This document shows, piece after piece, positions 7,419 to 16,153 of a stretch of 64,000 bases of DNA (position 1 is the first letter of the stretch; each line of letters begins with the position of its first letter). The notes under the pieces are model-generated. The model was not told the DNA's origin and searched no databases. It saw nothing but the letters and a program-made list of their open reading frames with translations. Where the stretch lies: NCBI GenBank assembly GCA_004292675.1, contig RDXO01000021.1:30416-94415 (forward strand), written 5' to 3'. The stretch is from Alphaproteobacteria bacterium. GTDB taxonomy: Bacteria > Pseudomonadota > Alphaproteobacteria > Rickettsiales > UBA998. The translations under genes and the position numbers were made by a program.

Positions 7419-9464
7419 ATGCTTATGAATCTATCGTTGAATAAAAATCCGGCTCAGTCTAAAAAAACATCGAATCTTTCGGGAACGTGCGCGATACCAG
7501 GGGATAAATCTATTTCACACCGCTCCTTGATTATTGGATCTCAGCTTCTTGGTACGTCGCTCATCTATAATATGTTGGAGGGGGAGGATGTGATATGTAC
7601 AGCGAATGCGCTGCGAAGTGCGGGTGTACCTATCGTCCATGATATAAAAAATGGCGTATGGATTGTGAAAGGTGTTGGGATTGGTGGGTTGAATCAACCT
7701 GATAATGTACTGGATATGGGGAATTCGGGAACATCGACGCGCCTGCTTGCGGGGTTGTTCGCGCCCTATCCCTTTGTGACGATGTTCACGGGTGATGCGA
7801 GTTTGCGTAAACGTCCGATGAAGCGGGTGATTTCCCCGTTAAGTGAGATTGGAGCGCGGTTCATGACGCGTGATGAGATGCGTTTGCCAATGGCAATGCA
7901 AGGAACTTCGCACCCTGTACCCATATGTTATACTCTCCCAGTAGCTTCGGCGCAAGTGAAGTCTGCTCTTATGCTTGCAGCATTGAATATTGCGGGGGAT
8001 ACGACCGTGATTGAACCCATACCAACGCGTGATCATACGGAACGTATGTTTGAAGCGGTGGGGATTTCTGTCACGCTTAGCCAGCAGGAAGACGGAATGC
8101 ATATTACTGTGCATGGGCAACCAAAGCAATCCTATGCTGATCGTGAACTGACTGTGCCGGGTGATCCGTCCTCAGCGGCATTTTTGGTGGTAGCTGCTTT
8201 GATTACCGAACAATCCGAAGTGACGCTTACGAACATCTGCATGAATCCCTCACGCACAGGGGTGTATGTGACGCTTAAAGAAATGGGAGCGGATATTAGC
8301 ATTCTTAATGAACGTGAAGTGCAAGGTGAGCCTGTGGCGGATATGCGCGTGCGTTCCTCTACGTTGAAGGCAGTGGATGTACCAGAGAATCGCGCCCCGT
8401 CCATGATTGATGAATATCCTATTGTAGCGATGGCGGCGGCATGTGCTGAAGGTGTCACGGTTTTGCGTGGGCTTGAAGAATTGCGCGTCAAAGAGAGTGA
8501 TCGCTTTGCAGCCGTTGTGGATGGGTTGCGGGCATGTGGTGTGCGTGTGGATGCGGAGGGGGATACGATGATTATTCACGGATCGTCCAATATTATTGGT
8601 GATGCTTCGATCGCCACACACATGGATCATCGCATTGCTATGAGCTTTCTTGTGCTTGGTCTTGTTACTGAAGCCCCTGTTACGGTGGATGATGTCAGTG
8701 CGATTAATACGAGTTTTCCGCAATTTATGCGTATGATGCGCGGTCTTGGTGCATCGATGCATACATTAGGTAGCAAACAAAATCTTGTATTACCTCTAAG
8801 GCGTAAGGATGATCAACGTCTTGTGATCGCGATTGATGGGCCTGCAGCATCAGGCAAGGGGACGCTTTCACGGTTGCTAGCAGATAGTTTTCAAATTCCA
8901 CATCTTGATACGGGCGGGTTGTACCGTGCTACGGCACTAAGGTTGCTCGCACAAGGGGGTGATCCGAACAGCGAGGATGATGCACTCAGAGCTGCGCGCA
9001 CGGTGAATGTGCATGATTTGTCGAATCCGCAATTACGGGAAGAACGTGTGGGCAATGTGGCATCTGTGGTATCTTCTCTTTCATCGGTGCGTCATGTGCT
9101 TCTTGAGTTTCAGAGAAATTTTGCAGCGCAAGATGAGGGGGCGATCCTTGATGGGCGCGATATTGGTACGGTAGTCTGCCCCGATGCCTTGGTGAAGATT
9201 TTTGTGACGGCATCTATTGAGGTGCGTGCCGAGCGTCGTCATCGTCAGTTGCAGGCGCAAGGCATTGAGGTGGTTTATGATTCTGTGTTGAAGGATTTAA
9301 TCAGCCGTGATAAGCGTGATACTGAGCGCAAAGTCGCACCGCTGCTTCCTGCGATGGATGCAATTTATATTGATACGACGAAGATGACTATTGCAGAAGT
9401 GTTCGATGAAGTGGTGGCACGTATCCGCCGTGATATGTTGGAGCGGGTTGAGCGGGTGCGCTAA
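7419..9464 (+). CDS. aroA-cmk: Fused 3-phosphoshikimate 1-carboxyvinyltransferase / cytidylate kinase
   Basis: One uninterrupted 681-residue frame joins two enzymes that are normally separate adjacent genes. Residues about 15-455 are EPSP synthase (GDKSISHRSLI, GNSGTSTRLLAGL, RDHTERM, LRVKESDR), which makes EPSP from shikimate-3-phosphate and PEP in aromatic biosynthesis. Residues about 467-681 are cytidylate kinase (P-loop IDGPAASGKGT, DGRDIGT), which phosphorylates CMP/dCMP. The linker is about a dozen residues. No stop or restart signal is seen at the junction. rpsA, which often follows cmk, is absent. Confidence 0.93.
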   Translation: MLMNLSLNKNPAQSKKTSNLSGTCAIPGDKSISHRSLIIGSQLLGTSLIYNMLEGEDVICTANALRSAGVPIVHDIKNGVWIVKGVGIGGLNQPDNVLDMGNSGTSTRLLAGLFAPYPFVTMFTGDASLRKRPMKRVISPLSEIGARFMTRDEMRLPMAMQGTSHPVPICYTLPVASAQVKSALMLAALNIAGDTTVIEPIPTRDHTERMFEAVGISVTLSQQEDGMHITVHGQPKQSYADRELTVPGDPSSAAFLVVAALITEQSEVTLTNICMNPSRTGVYVTLKEMGADISILNEREVQGEPVADMRVRSSTLKAVDVPENRAPSMIDEYPIVAMAAACAEGVTVLRGLEELRVKESDRFAAVVDGLRACGVRVDAEGDTMIIHGSSNIIGDASIATHMDHRIAMSFLVLGLVTEAPVTVDDVSAINTSFPQFMRMMRGLGASMHTLGSKQNLVLPLRRKDDQRLVIAIDGPAASGKGTLSRLLADSFQIPHLDTGGLYRATALRLLAQGGDPNSEDDALRAARTVNVHDLSNPQLREERVGNVASVVSSLSSVRHVLLEFQRNFAAQDEGAILDGRDIGTVVCPDALVKIFVTASIEVRAERRHRQLQAQGIEVVYDSVLKDLISRDKRDTERKVAPLLPAMDAIYIDTTKMTIAEVFDEVVARIRRDMLERVERVR

Positions 9465-9881
9465 TTAAAACTGCGTGTCTACTAAGCCGAGTAACTCACT
9501 CAATATATAGATGTTTTTCTGTCCGATATTGCGCGATTCTAAAATGCATTTATCCGCTGCAATCAATTCGCGTGACGTTAAAAGTTTGATGAGCATCGGT
9601 AAATTGACTCCTGAAATCACCTCAATATTTTTGCCTTGTGCAACGGAGATGGCGATATTGGATGGTGCGCCTCCGAACATATCGGTAACAATCACCACAC
9701 CATGACCGCAATCAACATGAGCAATGGCGTTGGCAATGGTGGTGCGCAACCGTTCCATATCGTCACCAATCATATAAGAGACGCACTCAAGGGCAGACTG
9801 CATACCGATCATTTGTTCGATGACAGTCCGAAACGTCATGGGTAAGTCCCCATGTCCAACAATTACTACGCCCAATACCAT
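9465..9881 (-). CDS. PTS EIIA component, mannose family (regulatory EIIA-Man)
   Basis: 138 residues of the EIIA-Man fold with the phosphorylatable histidine His10 in GVVIVGHGDLP and the conserved DMFGGAPSN motif. In alphaproteobacteria such stand-alone EIIA-Man proteins belong to an incomplete, regulatory phosphotransferase system rather than a sugar transporter. The rapZ gene lies upstream on the same strand, matching the usual hprK-rapZ-EIIA-ptsH neighbourhood, although hprK and ptsH are not in the window. Its stop directly abuts the aroA-cmk stop (convergent). Confidence 0.9.
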   Translation of the reverse strand: MVLGVVIVGHGDLPMTFRTVIEQMIGMQSALECVSYMIGDDMERLRTTIANAIAHVDCGHGVVIVTDMFGGAPSNIAISVAQGKNIEVISGVNLPMLIKLLTSRELIAADKCILESRNIGQKNIYILSELLGLVDTQF

Positions 9882-9938
9882 GAATGTTTATGCACCTTTA
9901 TTCTGTTATGAGACTATATGAAATTCGCTACAAGATCA

Positions 9939-10778
9939 TTAATTACGTAATTCTCTATGTTGCACTTCGATGATGATATGCTCCTGTTGTATCAAATGTG
10001 CCAATGTTTCCGCCACATAAACGGAACGATGCTTGCCCCCAGTACATCCAATGGCAATAGTGAGATAACTTTTTCCTTCCCCCACATAAAGCGGAATTAA
10101 CCAATGTACTAAATCACTTAAGCGATCAATAAAAGGCTGGAAATGTTCATCTTGTTTGATGTAATTGCCCACCGCTGCATCACGCCCTGTGGATTGGGTG
10201 AGTTCTTTGCGGTAGAAAGGATTTTTCAAAAAGCGCACATCAAACACTAAATCAGCATTATGCGGCACGCCCATACGGTACGAAAAAGATTGGATCAACA
10301 CCATGAGGGCAGGCGGCGTGAACCCAAGCATATGCAACAAATGTTGCTTGAGTGTATGGGGAGTGAAAAGCGATGTGTCTACGACATAATCCGCCCCCAT
10401 ACGCACAGAATGCAAGAGATCGATCTCCCGTGCAATGCTATGTTCAATGGATGTACCATCATAAAGCGGGTGACGATGTTTGGTGACGTTATAACGCCCC
10501 TGCAACACCGCTGCATCGCTTGCTAAAAATACTAATTCGCACTGATAATGGTTTTTTAGTTCCGTGACATGCTGCATATAATGCACAGGATCAAAGGATG
10601 GTGTGCGCACATCAGAACAAATCGCCACCGTTTCGATGGTGTTATGCAATGATGCGACCACGCCAGCGACTGCCTCGATAGGAATATTATCCATCGAGGC
10701 AAGCCCGCAATCCTCACATGCTTTTAGGGCAGATGATTTCCCTGCGCCAGAATATCCCGTCAGAAGGATAATCCTCAT
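9939..10778 (-). CDS. rapZ: RNase adapter RapZ (YvcJ family nucleotide-binding protein)
   Basis: The start at 10778 gives 'MRIILLTGYSGAGKSSAL', a Walker A motif at the very N-terminus, and overlaps the hpf stop (ATGA). The C-terminal half has GCTGGKHRSVYVAETL, the signature of RapZ/YvcJ. In enterobacteria RapZ presents sRNA GlmZ to RNase E in control of glucosamine-6-phosphate synthesis; in alphaproteobacteria the role is less clear and linked to the regulatory PTS. About 279 residues, normal for the family. Confidence 0.92.
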   Translation of the reverse strand: MRIILLTGYSGAGKSSALKACEDCGLASMDNIPIEAVAGVVASLHNTIETVAICSDVRTPSFDPVHYMQHVTELKNHYQCELVFLASDAAVLQGRYNVTKHRHPLYDGTSIEHSIAREIDLLHSVRMGADYVVDTSLFTPHTLKQHLLHMLGFTPPALMVLIQSFSYRMGVPHNADLVFDVRFLKNPFYRKELTQSTGRDAAVGNYIKQDEHFQPFIDRLSDLVHWLIPLYVGEGKSYLTIAIGCTGGKHRSVYVAETLAHLIQQEHIIIEVQHRELRN

Positions 10779-11377
10779 GCGGCAGCACTTTTCTTGTATG
10801 CCCCCACCGTTGCGTGCGGTGCAAGCCATGCAATATTACCATCAGGACGACGATAGATGACATTGACGACTTCTGTGGCATCATTGATAAACATGAGGGC
10901 AGGAAGATCGCCTAAATCCATACGCATCACGGCATCAGGCACTGTTAAATGCTCCAAATGGCTGGTATCTTCTGCAATAATCAATGGATTATCACCTTTT
11001 TCATCGCTCTCATCCTCGGCATCAATGACATAATGCATCATCGCATGAAGGGCTAATTCTTTTTCGTGAATGCGTGAATGGTGATTGGTGATTTGACGTT
11101 TATAGCGACGTAATTGTTTCGAGACTTTATCTGCGGCAGCATCAAAAGCTGCATAAGCATCCGCTGCTTCCATACGTGCTTGGAGTGTTATGTGGGCGTG
11201 CGTGCCAATGTTGCTCGTTATGTCTGCCCTAAAAGCGTGTCCTTCTTTTGAAAAGACCACATTCACCATGTTAATGCGATCGATATATTTGGATAATATC
11301 CCTGCAAGTTTTTCTTCCACATGCTGTGTGAGTGATGTTCCAACATCAACTTTATGACCAGAAACAATAATTTTCAT
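10775..11377 (-). CDS. hpf: Ribosome hibernation promoting factor, long form
   Basis: 200 residues: an N-terminal HPF/YfiA domain (about 1-110, with 'AADAYAAFDAAADKVSKQLRRYKRQ') and a C-terminal extension (about 140-200) typical of long HPF, which by itself dimerises 70S ribosomes into 100S in stationary phase. A good AAGGAG site precedes the ATG. It heads the hpf-rapZ-EIIA group, where ptsN and rpoN are often neighbours in relatives. The upstream FNR-type box suggests induction at low oxygen. Confidence 0.92.
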   Translation of the reverse strand: MKIIVSGHKVDVGTSLTQHVEEKLAGILSKYIDRINMVNVVFSKEGHAFRADITSNIGTHAHITLQARMEAADAYAAFDAAADKVSKQLRRYKRQITNHHSRIHEKELALHAMMHYVIDAEDESDEKGDNPLIIAEDTSHLEHLTVPDAVMRMDLGDLPALMFINDATEVVNVIYRRPDGNIAWLAPHATVGAYKKSAAA

Positions 11378-11454
11378 AACGGATTCTCCTTGAAAAAATG
11401 ATAGTATACATGCTTGTGCAACAAGTGATGTATTATATAGTGCTTAAGCATCTA

Positions 11455-11495
11455 TTTATATATTATACCAAGAAAAAGACCTTGATTCAAATCAA
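11455..11495 (-). promoter_or_regulatory. Candidate FNR/FixK-dependent promoter of hpf
   Basis: TTGATTCAAATCAA (11482-11495) fits the FNR/FixK consensus TTGAT-N4-ATCAA exactly. On the minus strand a TATAAA lies at 11460-11455, 21 nt beyond the box. This places the box centre about 40-41 bases from the expected start site, the class II activator position. An overlapping TATAAT lies at 11467-11462. The expected start site is about 70 bases upstream of the hpf ATG. The sites are seen; the regulator is inferred. Confidence 0.55.
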
Positions 11496-11517
11496 ATATG
11501 TCGATATATTCAGCCAC

Positions 11518-11573
11518 AGCACTTCAATTTTACAATTACCCATCTTGGATGGGTAGTAAAATTGAGTAGTGCT
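11518..11573. repeat. TATAG-type palindromic element A
   Basis: AGCACT...AGTGCT ends enclose TCAATTTTAC/GTAAAATTGA and ACCCATC/GATGGGT arms around a 3-nt centre. The right end continues as AGTGCTATAG, matching the tips of the other elements. It lies in the 312-base gap between hpf and the small lipoprotein; the rest of this gap holds only the hpf promoter and element B. Confidence 0.75.
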
Positions 11574-11589
11574 ATAGTTCATAATGACT

Positions 11590-11652
11590 TATAGCAATTT
11601 CTCAGCTTAAGATTTCTCCAAGAACGGTGAAATCTTAAGCTGAATTGCTATA
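11590..11652. repeat. TATAG-type palindromic element B
   Basis: TATAGCAATT (11590-11599) pairs with AATTGCTATA (11643-11652). Inside these tips a perfect 14-bp stem, CAGCTTAAGATTTC (11603-11616) with GAAATCTTAAGCTG (11629-11642), closes a 12-nt loop. It is 38 bases upstream of the lipoprotein gene and could form a strong hairpin in its leader or act as a terminator. Confidence 0.8.
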
Positions 11653-11689
11653 GATTACATTTCATTTATGCGGTAGGGAGACTTTCCAT

Positions 11690-11878
11690 ATGCCATCTGT
11701 TGCTATTGGGCGTTGCCTAGAATTGTTAAAATATGTGTTTATTGCACTCCCTTTGATCGTCGCATTAAGTGCGTGCAATGGCGAAGGGGATCGTCCTGAT
11801 TTAAGGAGTCCGTGCGCTGGCTTGGAAGGAAGCCCGTGCGGTGAAAAGCGTTCCGTCAATGATTGGTGGTTAGCGTAG
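11690..11878 (+). CDS. Small putative lipoprotein
   Basis: 62 residues with a hydrophobic signal segment (about 13-28) and a lipobox ALSAC (lipidated Cys29), then a short mature part, 'NGEGDRPDLRSPCAGLEGSP', ending CGEKRSVNDWWLA. The regularly placed cysteines and prolines resemble small conserved alphaproteobacterial lipoproteins I cannot name. A GGAG-like site (gtagggagac) precedes the ATG. The stop codon merges with the left end of a 145-bp repeat element. Confidence 0.65.
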   Translation: MPSVAIGRCLELLKYVFIALPLIVALSACNGEGDRPDLRSPCAGLEGSPCGEKRSVNDWWLA

Positions 11879-12021
11879 AACCTGTCACGAATCTTTTTAT
11901 TATGAGGCGAACATGGTGATTTTTGAGAACCGTAGCGGAGTGTACATAGAAGTACATGAGCAATGGAAGCGCAAAAAATTGCCATGTGCAGTCCATAAGA
12001 GAGAGGTTCGGGGTAGGTTCT
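11877..12021. repeat. 145-bp putative MITE-like element with 7-bp terminal repeats
   Basis: AGAACCT (11877-11883) and AGGTTCT (12015-12021) are inverted ends. The interior holds no ORF but contains smaller inverted segments (GTACATAGAAGTAC). The right end GGGGTAGGTTCT recurs at about 34836-34847. It fills the gap between the lipoprotein and the DUF805 gene. Mobility is inferred from the terminal repeats only; no transposase is in the window. Confidence 0.45.
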
Positions 12022-12037
12022 TAAAAGGTAGCGTGCC

Positions 12038-12532
12038 ATGAATGATGCGTCTCATAGGTCGATTATTCGTCAATGGTTACGTTATATCCTTTCTTCTAAA
12101 GGGCGGGCATCGCGCAAAGATTATTGGGTGGTGATTGGTTTTTTTGTTGCCCTATGGATCGCTTTTTTTGTTTCCGTCCTCATTAATTATGAATCAAGAT
12201 CACAAAGAAATGCTGCATTTGATGCCTATCCAGAGATGGGGTATCTTTCTCTTGAGGAGGAACAGACCCATTTGCAAAAACGCCAAGTGCAGATGAGTCA
12301 TGCAGCAAAAAAAGAAAAGATGGGTGTGAGTACGGTGTTATCGGTGCTTGCCTTCATTGCTGTATCGTTGTGGGGGGTGATTGCTATCCACATACGACGT
12401 TTGCATGATTTGAATCAAACGGGGTGGTTGTTGATTGCATGTGTGATACCCTATGTTGGCGTTTTGGCTCTTGTCGTATGGTGTGGTTTTTTTGAAGGGA
12501 CGAACGGTAGAAATCGTTACGGCGGCTTCTAG
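12038..12532 (+). CDS. DUF805 membrane protein
   Basis: 164 residues with three hydrophobic segments (about 28-48, 103-122, 129-150). The typical signatures are 'GRASRKDYWVVIGFF' at the start of the first helix, RRLHDLNQTGWLLI before the last, and GTNGRNRYGGF at the end. The function of DUF805 proteins is unknown; they are inner-membrane proteins. Its TAG stop overlaps the cysN stop on the other strand (shared CTAG). Confidence 0.85.
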   Translation: MNDASHRSIIRQWLRYILSSKGRASRKDYWVVIGFFVALWIAFFVSVLINYESRSQRNAAFDAYPEMGYLSLEEEQTHLQKRQVQMSHAAKKEKMGVSTVLSVLAFIAVSLWGVIAIHIRRLHDLNQTGWLLIACVIPYVGVLALVVWCGFFEGTNGRNRYGGF

Positions 12533-13749
12533 ATTGCCTCGGCTGACGGATATTCATAATTCACAATGCTGGTGATCGTTCCTACTCCCACGACGCGTTC
12601 ATTATAGGCATCCATCAAAATGAATAAGCCCGTATGCGGACATGCCTCATAATGATCCATGGCAATCGGATGAGAAAGATACACAAAGGCGGTTTTTAGC
12701 GGTGATTTGATCCCTTCAATCGTCACCTGCACTTGTTCCTCATGATGATGCAGTTTGATCGTACCAGAAAAACTATCACGATCCTCATATTTCTTTTCTA
12801 GCCACAAAATATCAGCATAAAACCCATCACTGCATGGGGCGGTATGCGTTGCGGATGCCAAAACACTGCCACGACTAATATCCACATCTTCAGCAATATG
12901 GACGGCAACCGCTTGAGCATCATAGGCATTTTGTACCTTCTGACCACTGACGACTATCCCTGCAACGGTTGCACGTTGCCCGCTTTCCACGCTGATGACT
13001 TTATCGCCAACGTTCAATGCATCACCATGCAATGTACCAAGATACCAGCGTATCCCTGCATCATCTTTCACCACATGTTGAATGGGCAAGCGCAATGGGT
13101 GGGTATGGTGTGCGCGTGGGGTGGTATCACGCAGATAATCCATCAATGTTTTACCGTGATACCATGGTGTATTGGGGCTTGGATGTACGACATTATCCCC
13201 GCAAATGGCACTCACGGGAATAGCATCCACAAGGCACGCAATATCATCATCAAGGAAAGCCTGCTTATAATCGGCAACAATGCGTTCAAATTGCGCTTGA
13301 TCATAGGCGACGGCATCCATCTTATTGACGGCAAGGACAAAATGGCGTACACCAAAAAACTTGGCTATTTTGCTGTATTGTACGGTTTGCAGACGCACGC
13401 CATGAATGCCATCCACCAAAATCACGGCTACATCTGAGGTAATCGCTGCCACTGCCATATTGCGCATATATTCTAAATGCCCCGGTGTATCGGCAATCTG
13501 ATAGCGGCATCCTTCATAGCGGAAAAAGCGGTAGGCAACATCAATCGTAATTCCTTGACGGCGTTCATCTTCTAATCCATCAGTGAATAGAGAATAATCG
13601 ATCACGCCATCATCATTTTTCGCTGCCTCAATGTGATCATCGGGGACAACGTCAATATCATAGAGCAATCGTCCGATCAGCGTCGATTTGCCATCATCCA
13701 CATGACCGCAGGTGAGGAATTTGATTGTTTTCAATGGTGTCATCGTCAT
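12529..13749 (-). CDS. cysN: Sulfate adenylyltransferase subunit 1 (GTPase)
   Basis: 406 residues, an EF-Tu-like GTPase: P-loop GHVDDGKSTLIGRLLYD, RRQGITIDVAYRFF (switch I), DTPGHLEYMRNM (switch II), NKMDAV. With CysD it activates sulfate to adenosine 5'-phosphosulfate, GTP hydrolysis driving the reaction. There is no C-terminal APS kinase (CysC) fusion, consistent with the APS-type reductase in the same operon. It is the last cys gene on the strand, separated from cysD by two unrelated genes. Confidence 0.95.
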   Translation of the reverse strand: MTMTPLKTIKFLTCGHVDDGKSTLIGRLLYDIDVVPDDHIEAAKNDDGVIDYSLFTDGLEDERRQGITIDVAYRFFRYEGCRYQIADTPGHLEYMRNMAVAAITSDVAVILVDGIHGVRLQTVQYSKIAKFFGVRHFVLAVNKMDAVAYDQAQFERIVADYKQAFLDDDIACLVDAIPVSAICGDNVVHPSPNTPWYHGKTLMDYLRDTTPRAHHTHPLRLPIQHVVKDDAGIRWYLGTLHGDALNVGDKVISVESGQRATVAGIVVSGQKVQNAYDAQAVAVHIAEDVDISRGSVLASATHTAPCSDGFYADILWLEKKYEDRDSFSGTIKLHHHEEQVQVTIEGIKSPLKTAFVYLSHPIAMDHYEACPHTGLFILMDAYNERVVGVGTITSIVNYEYPSAEAI

Positions 13750-13767
13750 TATTCTTATCCAAAAAAG

Positions 13768-14679
13768 TTATACATTGTGCGAACGCCCTGAGTGAGTGCG
13801 ACGTTGTGTGACTAAATCTTCCCAGCGTTCTGTTGTTGGAAAGGCACGTTGATGATCCACCATGATGCCATCCTCAAGGGTGATGATGCTTTGATGTAGA
13901 TCGTTGGGGGTGTTGTTGCGATGCCTATCAATGGAAGAACCCGATTTGAGATGCCCGCCATTGATGATACGTTTGCCATTATCACGTTCGTGATCAATGA
14001 GTTCATGTGTATGCCCTAGCACGACATGCGCGTTTGATAAAATTTCTGCATCGAGCGCGATGGGAGCGTTATCATGCACAAGGATAAGGGGCAGTTCATC
14101 TTCGTGGCACGCCTCTAAATGCTGGATCATCCACGCATAAAGGGCATTATTTTCATTGCCACTATGCTCAGGGTGCGAGTTTTGGGCATAATGTCGCCCA
14201 CTTGGATGTACGCCAAAAGCCCCCAAATCACCATGCGTGAAAAATACATCCCCAACCATTACGCCTATATCGGAAAAATGTAGATTCTCTATAGTGAGGG
14301 TCGATTGAATATGCTCTTGAATCTGCACGTCACGATAGGGATCATAGGCCTCATGATTGCCCAAAATATAATAGAATGTTTTGCCAGGATAGGTTTGCGC
14401 CCATTCTTCCACCAGCCCTAACACATGCTGGATCGTTTTTTGTTGATGATGGTGAGAGAGTCCCCCCATTTTATCGATAATATCACCATTCAATACGATC
14501 ACATCACATTCCTTGATGATGTCTTCAACCGTTGTGCGCACATCACGACGTTGTTGCTCTGATACACTATTGCGCACCCGCTGTACATCGGTGAGCAATG
14601 TTCCTGCACCAAGTAAGCTGTTCTCATGCCCAATATGCGCATCAGAAAAAGAAAAGACTTTGAGGCTGTTGTCGGTCAT
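13768..14679 (-). CDS. Calcineurin-like metallophosphoesterase
   Basis: 303 residues from the start at 14679 (MTDNSLKVFSFSDAHIGHE). Metal-binding motifs in order: SDAHIGH, LNGDIIDKMGG, LGNHEAYDP, THGDLGAFG and GHTHE. This is the full set for a bimetal phosphoesterase; the substrate is not evident. An upstream in-frame start would add 'MPSFLRRQESRKTVNIPIEK', which is merely the translation of a dispersed repeat and is rejected. It lies 18 nt upstream of cysN and appears co-transcribed with it. Confidence 0.88.
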   Translation of the reverse strand: MTDNSLKVFSFSDAHIGHENSLLGAGTLLTDVQRVRNSVSEQQRRDVRTTVEDIIKECDVIVLNGDIIDKMGGLSHHHQQKTIQHVLGLVEEWAQTYPGKTFYYILGNHEAYDPYRDVQIQEHIQSTLTIENLHFSDIGVMVGDVFFTHGDLGAFGVHPSGRHYAQNSHPEHSGNENNALYAWMIQHLEACHEDELPLILVHDNAPIALDAEILSNAHVVLGHTHELIDHERDNGKRIINGGHLKSGSSIDRHRNNTPNDLHQSIITLEDGIMVDHQRAFPTTERWEDLVTQRRTHSGRSHNV

Positions 14680-14689
14680 AGCGTCCTTC

Positions 14690-15238
14690 TCAATGGGTAT
14701 GTTCACGGTTTTTCTGGATTCCTGCCTCCGCAGGAATGACGGCATTGTGATGTTTATCGATAGCTTTTAGGAATAAGTCTTTGAAGATTTTTAGTTCTTC
14801 TTTTTCTCCCCATTCGGCACAATACGGACCTTGACCATAGAAGGAAATTTTGACGGTAGAATCATTGATGCGTTCGATACGAACATTATACCCTACTGCC
14901 GTGGTATTACCATAGTCATTAATTTCCAAAAAGCCATCGGTGCTATTATATGCCGTTATTCTAATGCCATTCCACCATCCGCTTTCTGAACTGCAAGATG
15001 ATGATGGTAGACACTCATCTTGACCGAATAACTGATGAGATCGTTGTGTCACCACATCTTTCGATAGTGTAATAAAATCCTCATTTGTCCATGATGGCGG
15101 CATGGAAACTTCTGCGGTACTTGGAAAAAAATGTAAACATGGAAGAAATACACCACACCCACTGCATAGCACCATCATACTCATGAGTGCGCCCATGCGT
15201 ATCCATCTATTATGTGGCTTTTGGAGAGTTGACTGCAT
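14690..15238 (-). CDS. Putative lipoprotein of unknown function
   Basis: 182 residues with a positively charged N-terminus, a hydrophobic stretch and a lipobox VLCSGC (Cys28). The mature part is about 150 residues, beta-rich in appearance, with no recognised family. The last residues (AVIPAEAGIQKNREHTH) come from a dispersed hairpin repeat, so the original C-terminus was probably shorter or has been replaced. It lies between cysD (2 nt) and the phosphoesterase gene. Confidence 0.65.
   Translation of the reverse strand: MQSTLQKPHNRWIRMGALMSMMVLCSGCGVFLPCLHFFPSTAEVSMPPSWTNEDFITLSKDVVTQRSHQLFGQDECLPSSSCSSESGWWNGIRITAYNSTDGFLEINDYGNTTAVGYNVRIERINDSTVKISFYGQGPYCAEWGEKEELKIFKDLFLKAIDKHHNAVIPAEAGIQKNREHTH
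14713..14742. repeat. Hairpin repeat of the 'PSFLRRQESR' type
   Basis: TTCCTGCC, TCC, GCAGGAA forms a short hairpin followed by TGACGG. It lies at the junction of two genes on the minus strand and is translated in one frame as VIPAEAGIQ (end of the lipoprotein) and could be translated in another as PSFLRRQESR (false extension of the phosphoesterase). Confidence 0.8.
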
Positions 15239-15240
15239 TA

Positions 15241-16140
15241 CTAAAAATACCCCAGTTTCTTTTTTTGCTCCATTGAGGCGGATGCATCCTTATCAATCAA
15301 TCGCCCTTGCCGTTCCGAGTGTTTGCTGTGCAATATCTCTTCCACAATCGCCTCAAGCGTATCTGCTTGCGATTCAATCGCTGCGGTGAGTGGGTAACAT
15401 CCGAGCGTGCGGAAGCGTACTTTTTTATGCATAATCTCGTGCGCTTCAACGGGCATACGCTCATCATCGACCATCAACATCATGCCATCACGCATCACCA
15501 CAGGGCGTTCTTTGGCAAAATAAAGCGGCACAAGATCAATGCGTTCATGCATAATATATTCCCATAAATCCTGCTCTGTCCAATTTGAGATGGGGGATAC
15601 GCGGGAGCTAAAACCTTGGGCTAAGCGCGTATTATACATCCAACCAAATTCAGGTTGCTGGTTTTTCGGGTCCCATGCATGAAAGCGGTTGCGGGTGGAA
15701 AAAACGCGCTCTTTCGCACGCGATTTTTCTTCATCACGGCGCGCACCAATCAGGATGAAGTCAAATTTATGTTTATCAAGGGCTTGCTTAAGTGCCTCCG
15801 TTTTCATAATATGCGTATGGGTACGGCTGCCATGATCAAACGGGTTAATGCCTTCTGCCACACCTTCTTGGTTGGTATGCACAATCAGGCGCACATGATG
15901 CTTGTTTGGGATATTATCCCGAAAGGCGATCATTTCCTTAAACTTCCATGTCGTATCCACATGCAGCAACGGTACAGGACACCGCGCAGGTGCAAAGGCT
16001 TTCAGGGCAAGATGCAGCAGCACGCTGGAATCTTTACCGATGGAATAGAGCATCACGGGGTTATCCGCCACGCCAATCGCTTCACGGATGATGTAAATGG
16101 CTTCGTCTTCTAATGCTTGGAGGTAGGGAGGGAGGGTCAT
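15241..16140 (-). CDS. cysD: Sulfate adenylyltransferase subunit 2
   Basis: 299 residues starting '[20 protein letters not shown]', with the PP-loop [17 protein letters not shown] that binds [12 protein letters not shown], and [17 protein letters not shown] typical of CysD. It transfers the adenylyl group from ATP to sulfate together with CysN. A GGAGGG site precedes the ATG at 16140; the longer frame to 16230 reads into the preceding gene and is not supported. Confidence 0.95.
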   Translation of the reverse strand: MTLPPYLQALEDEAIYIIREAIGVADNPVMLYSIGKDSSVLLHLALKAFAPARCPVPLLHVDTTWKFKEMIAFRDNIPNKHHVRLIVHTNQEGVAEGINPFDHGSRTHTHIMKTEALKQALDKHKFDFILIGARRDEEKSRAKERVFSTRNRFHAWDPKNQQPEFGWMYNTRLAQGFSSRVSPISNWTEQDLWEYIMHERIDLVPLYFAKERPVVMRDGMMLMVDDERMPVEAHEIMHKKVRFRTLGCYPLTAAIESQADTLEAIVEEILHSKHSERQGRLIDKDASASMEQKKKLGYF

Positions 16141-16153
16141 GGCAAATCCACTA

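Noticed and set aside
8250..8762. 170-codon frame opposite aroA
   Set aside because: Antisense shadow of conserved EPSP synthase motifs; His/Arg-rich, no family resemblance.
14680..14745. N-terminal extension (PSFLRRQESR) of the metallophosphoesterase
   Set aside because: Translation of a dispersed repeat; the internal ATG at 14679 gives the normal N-terminus.
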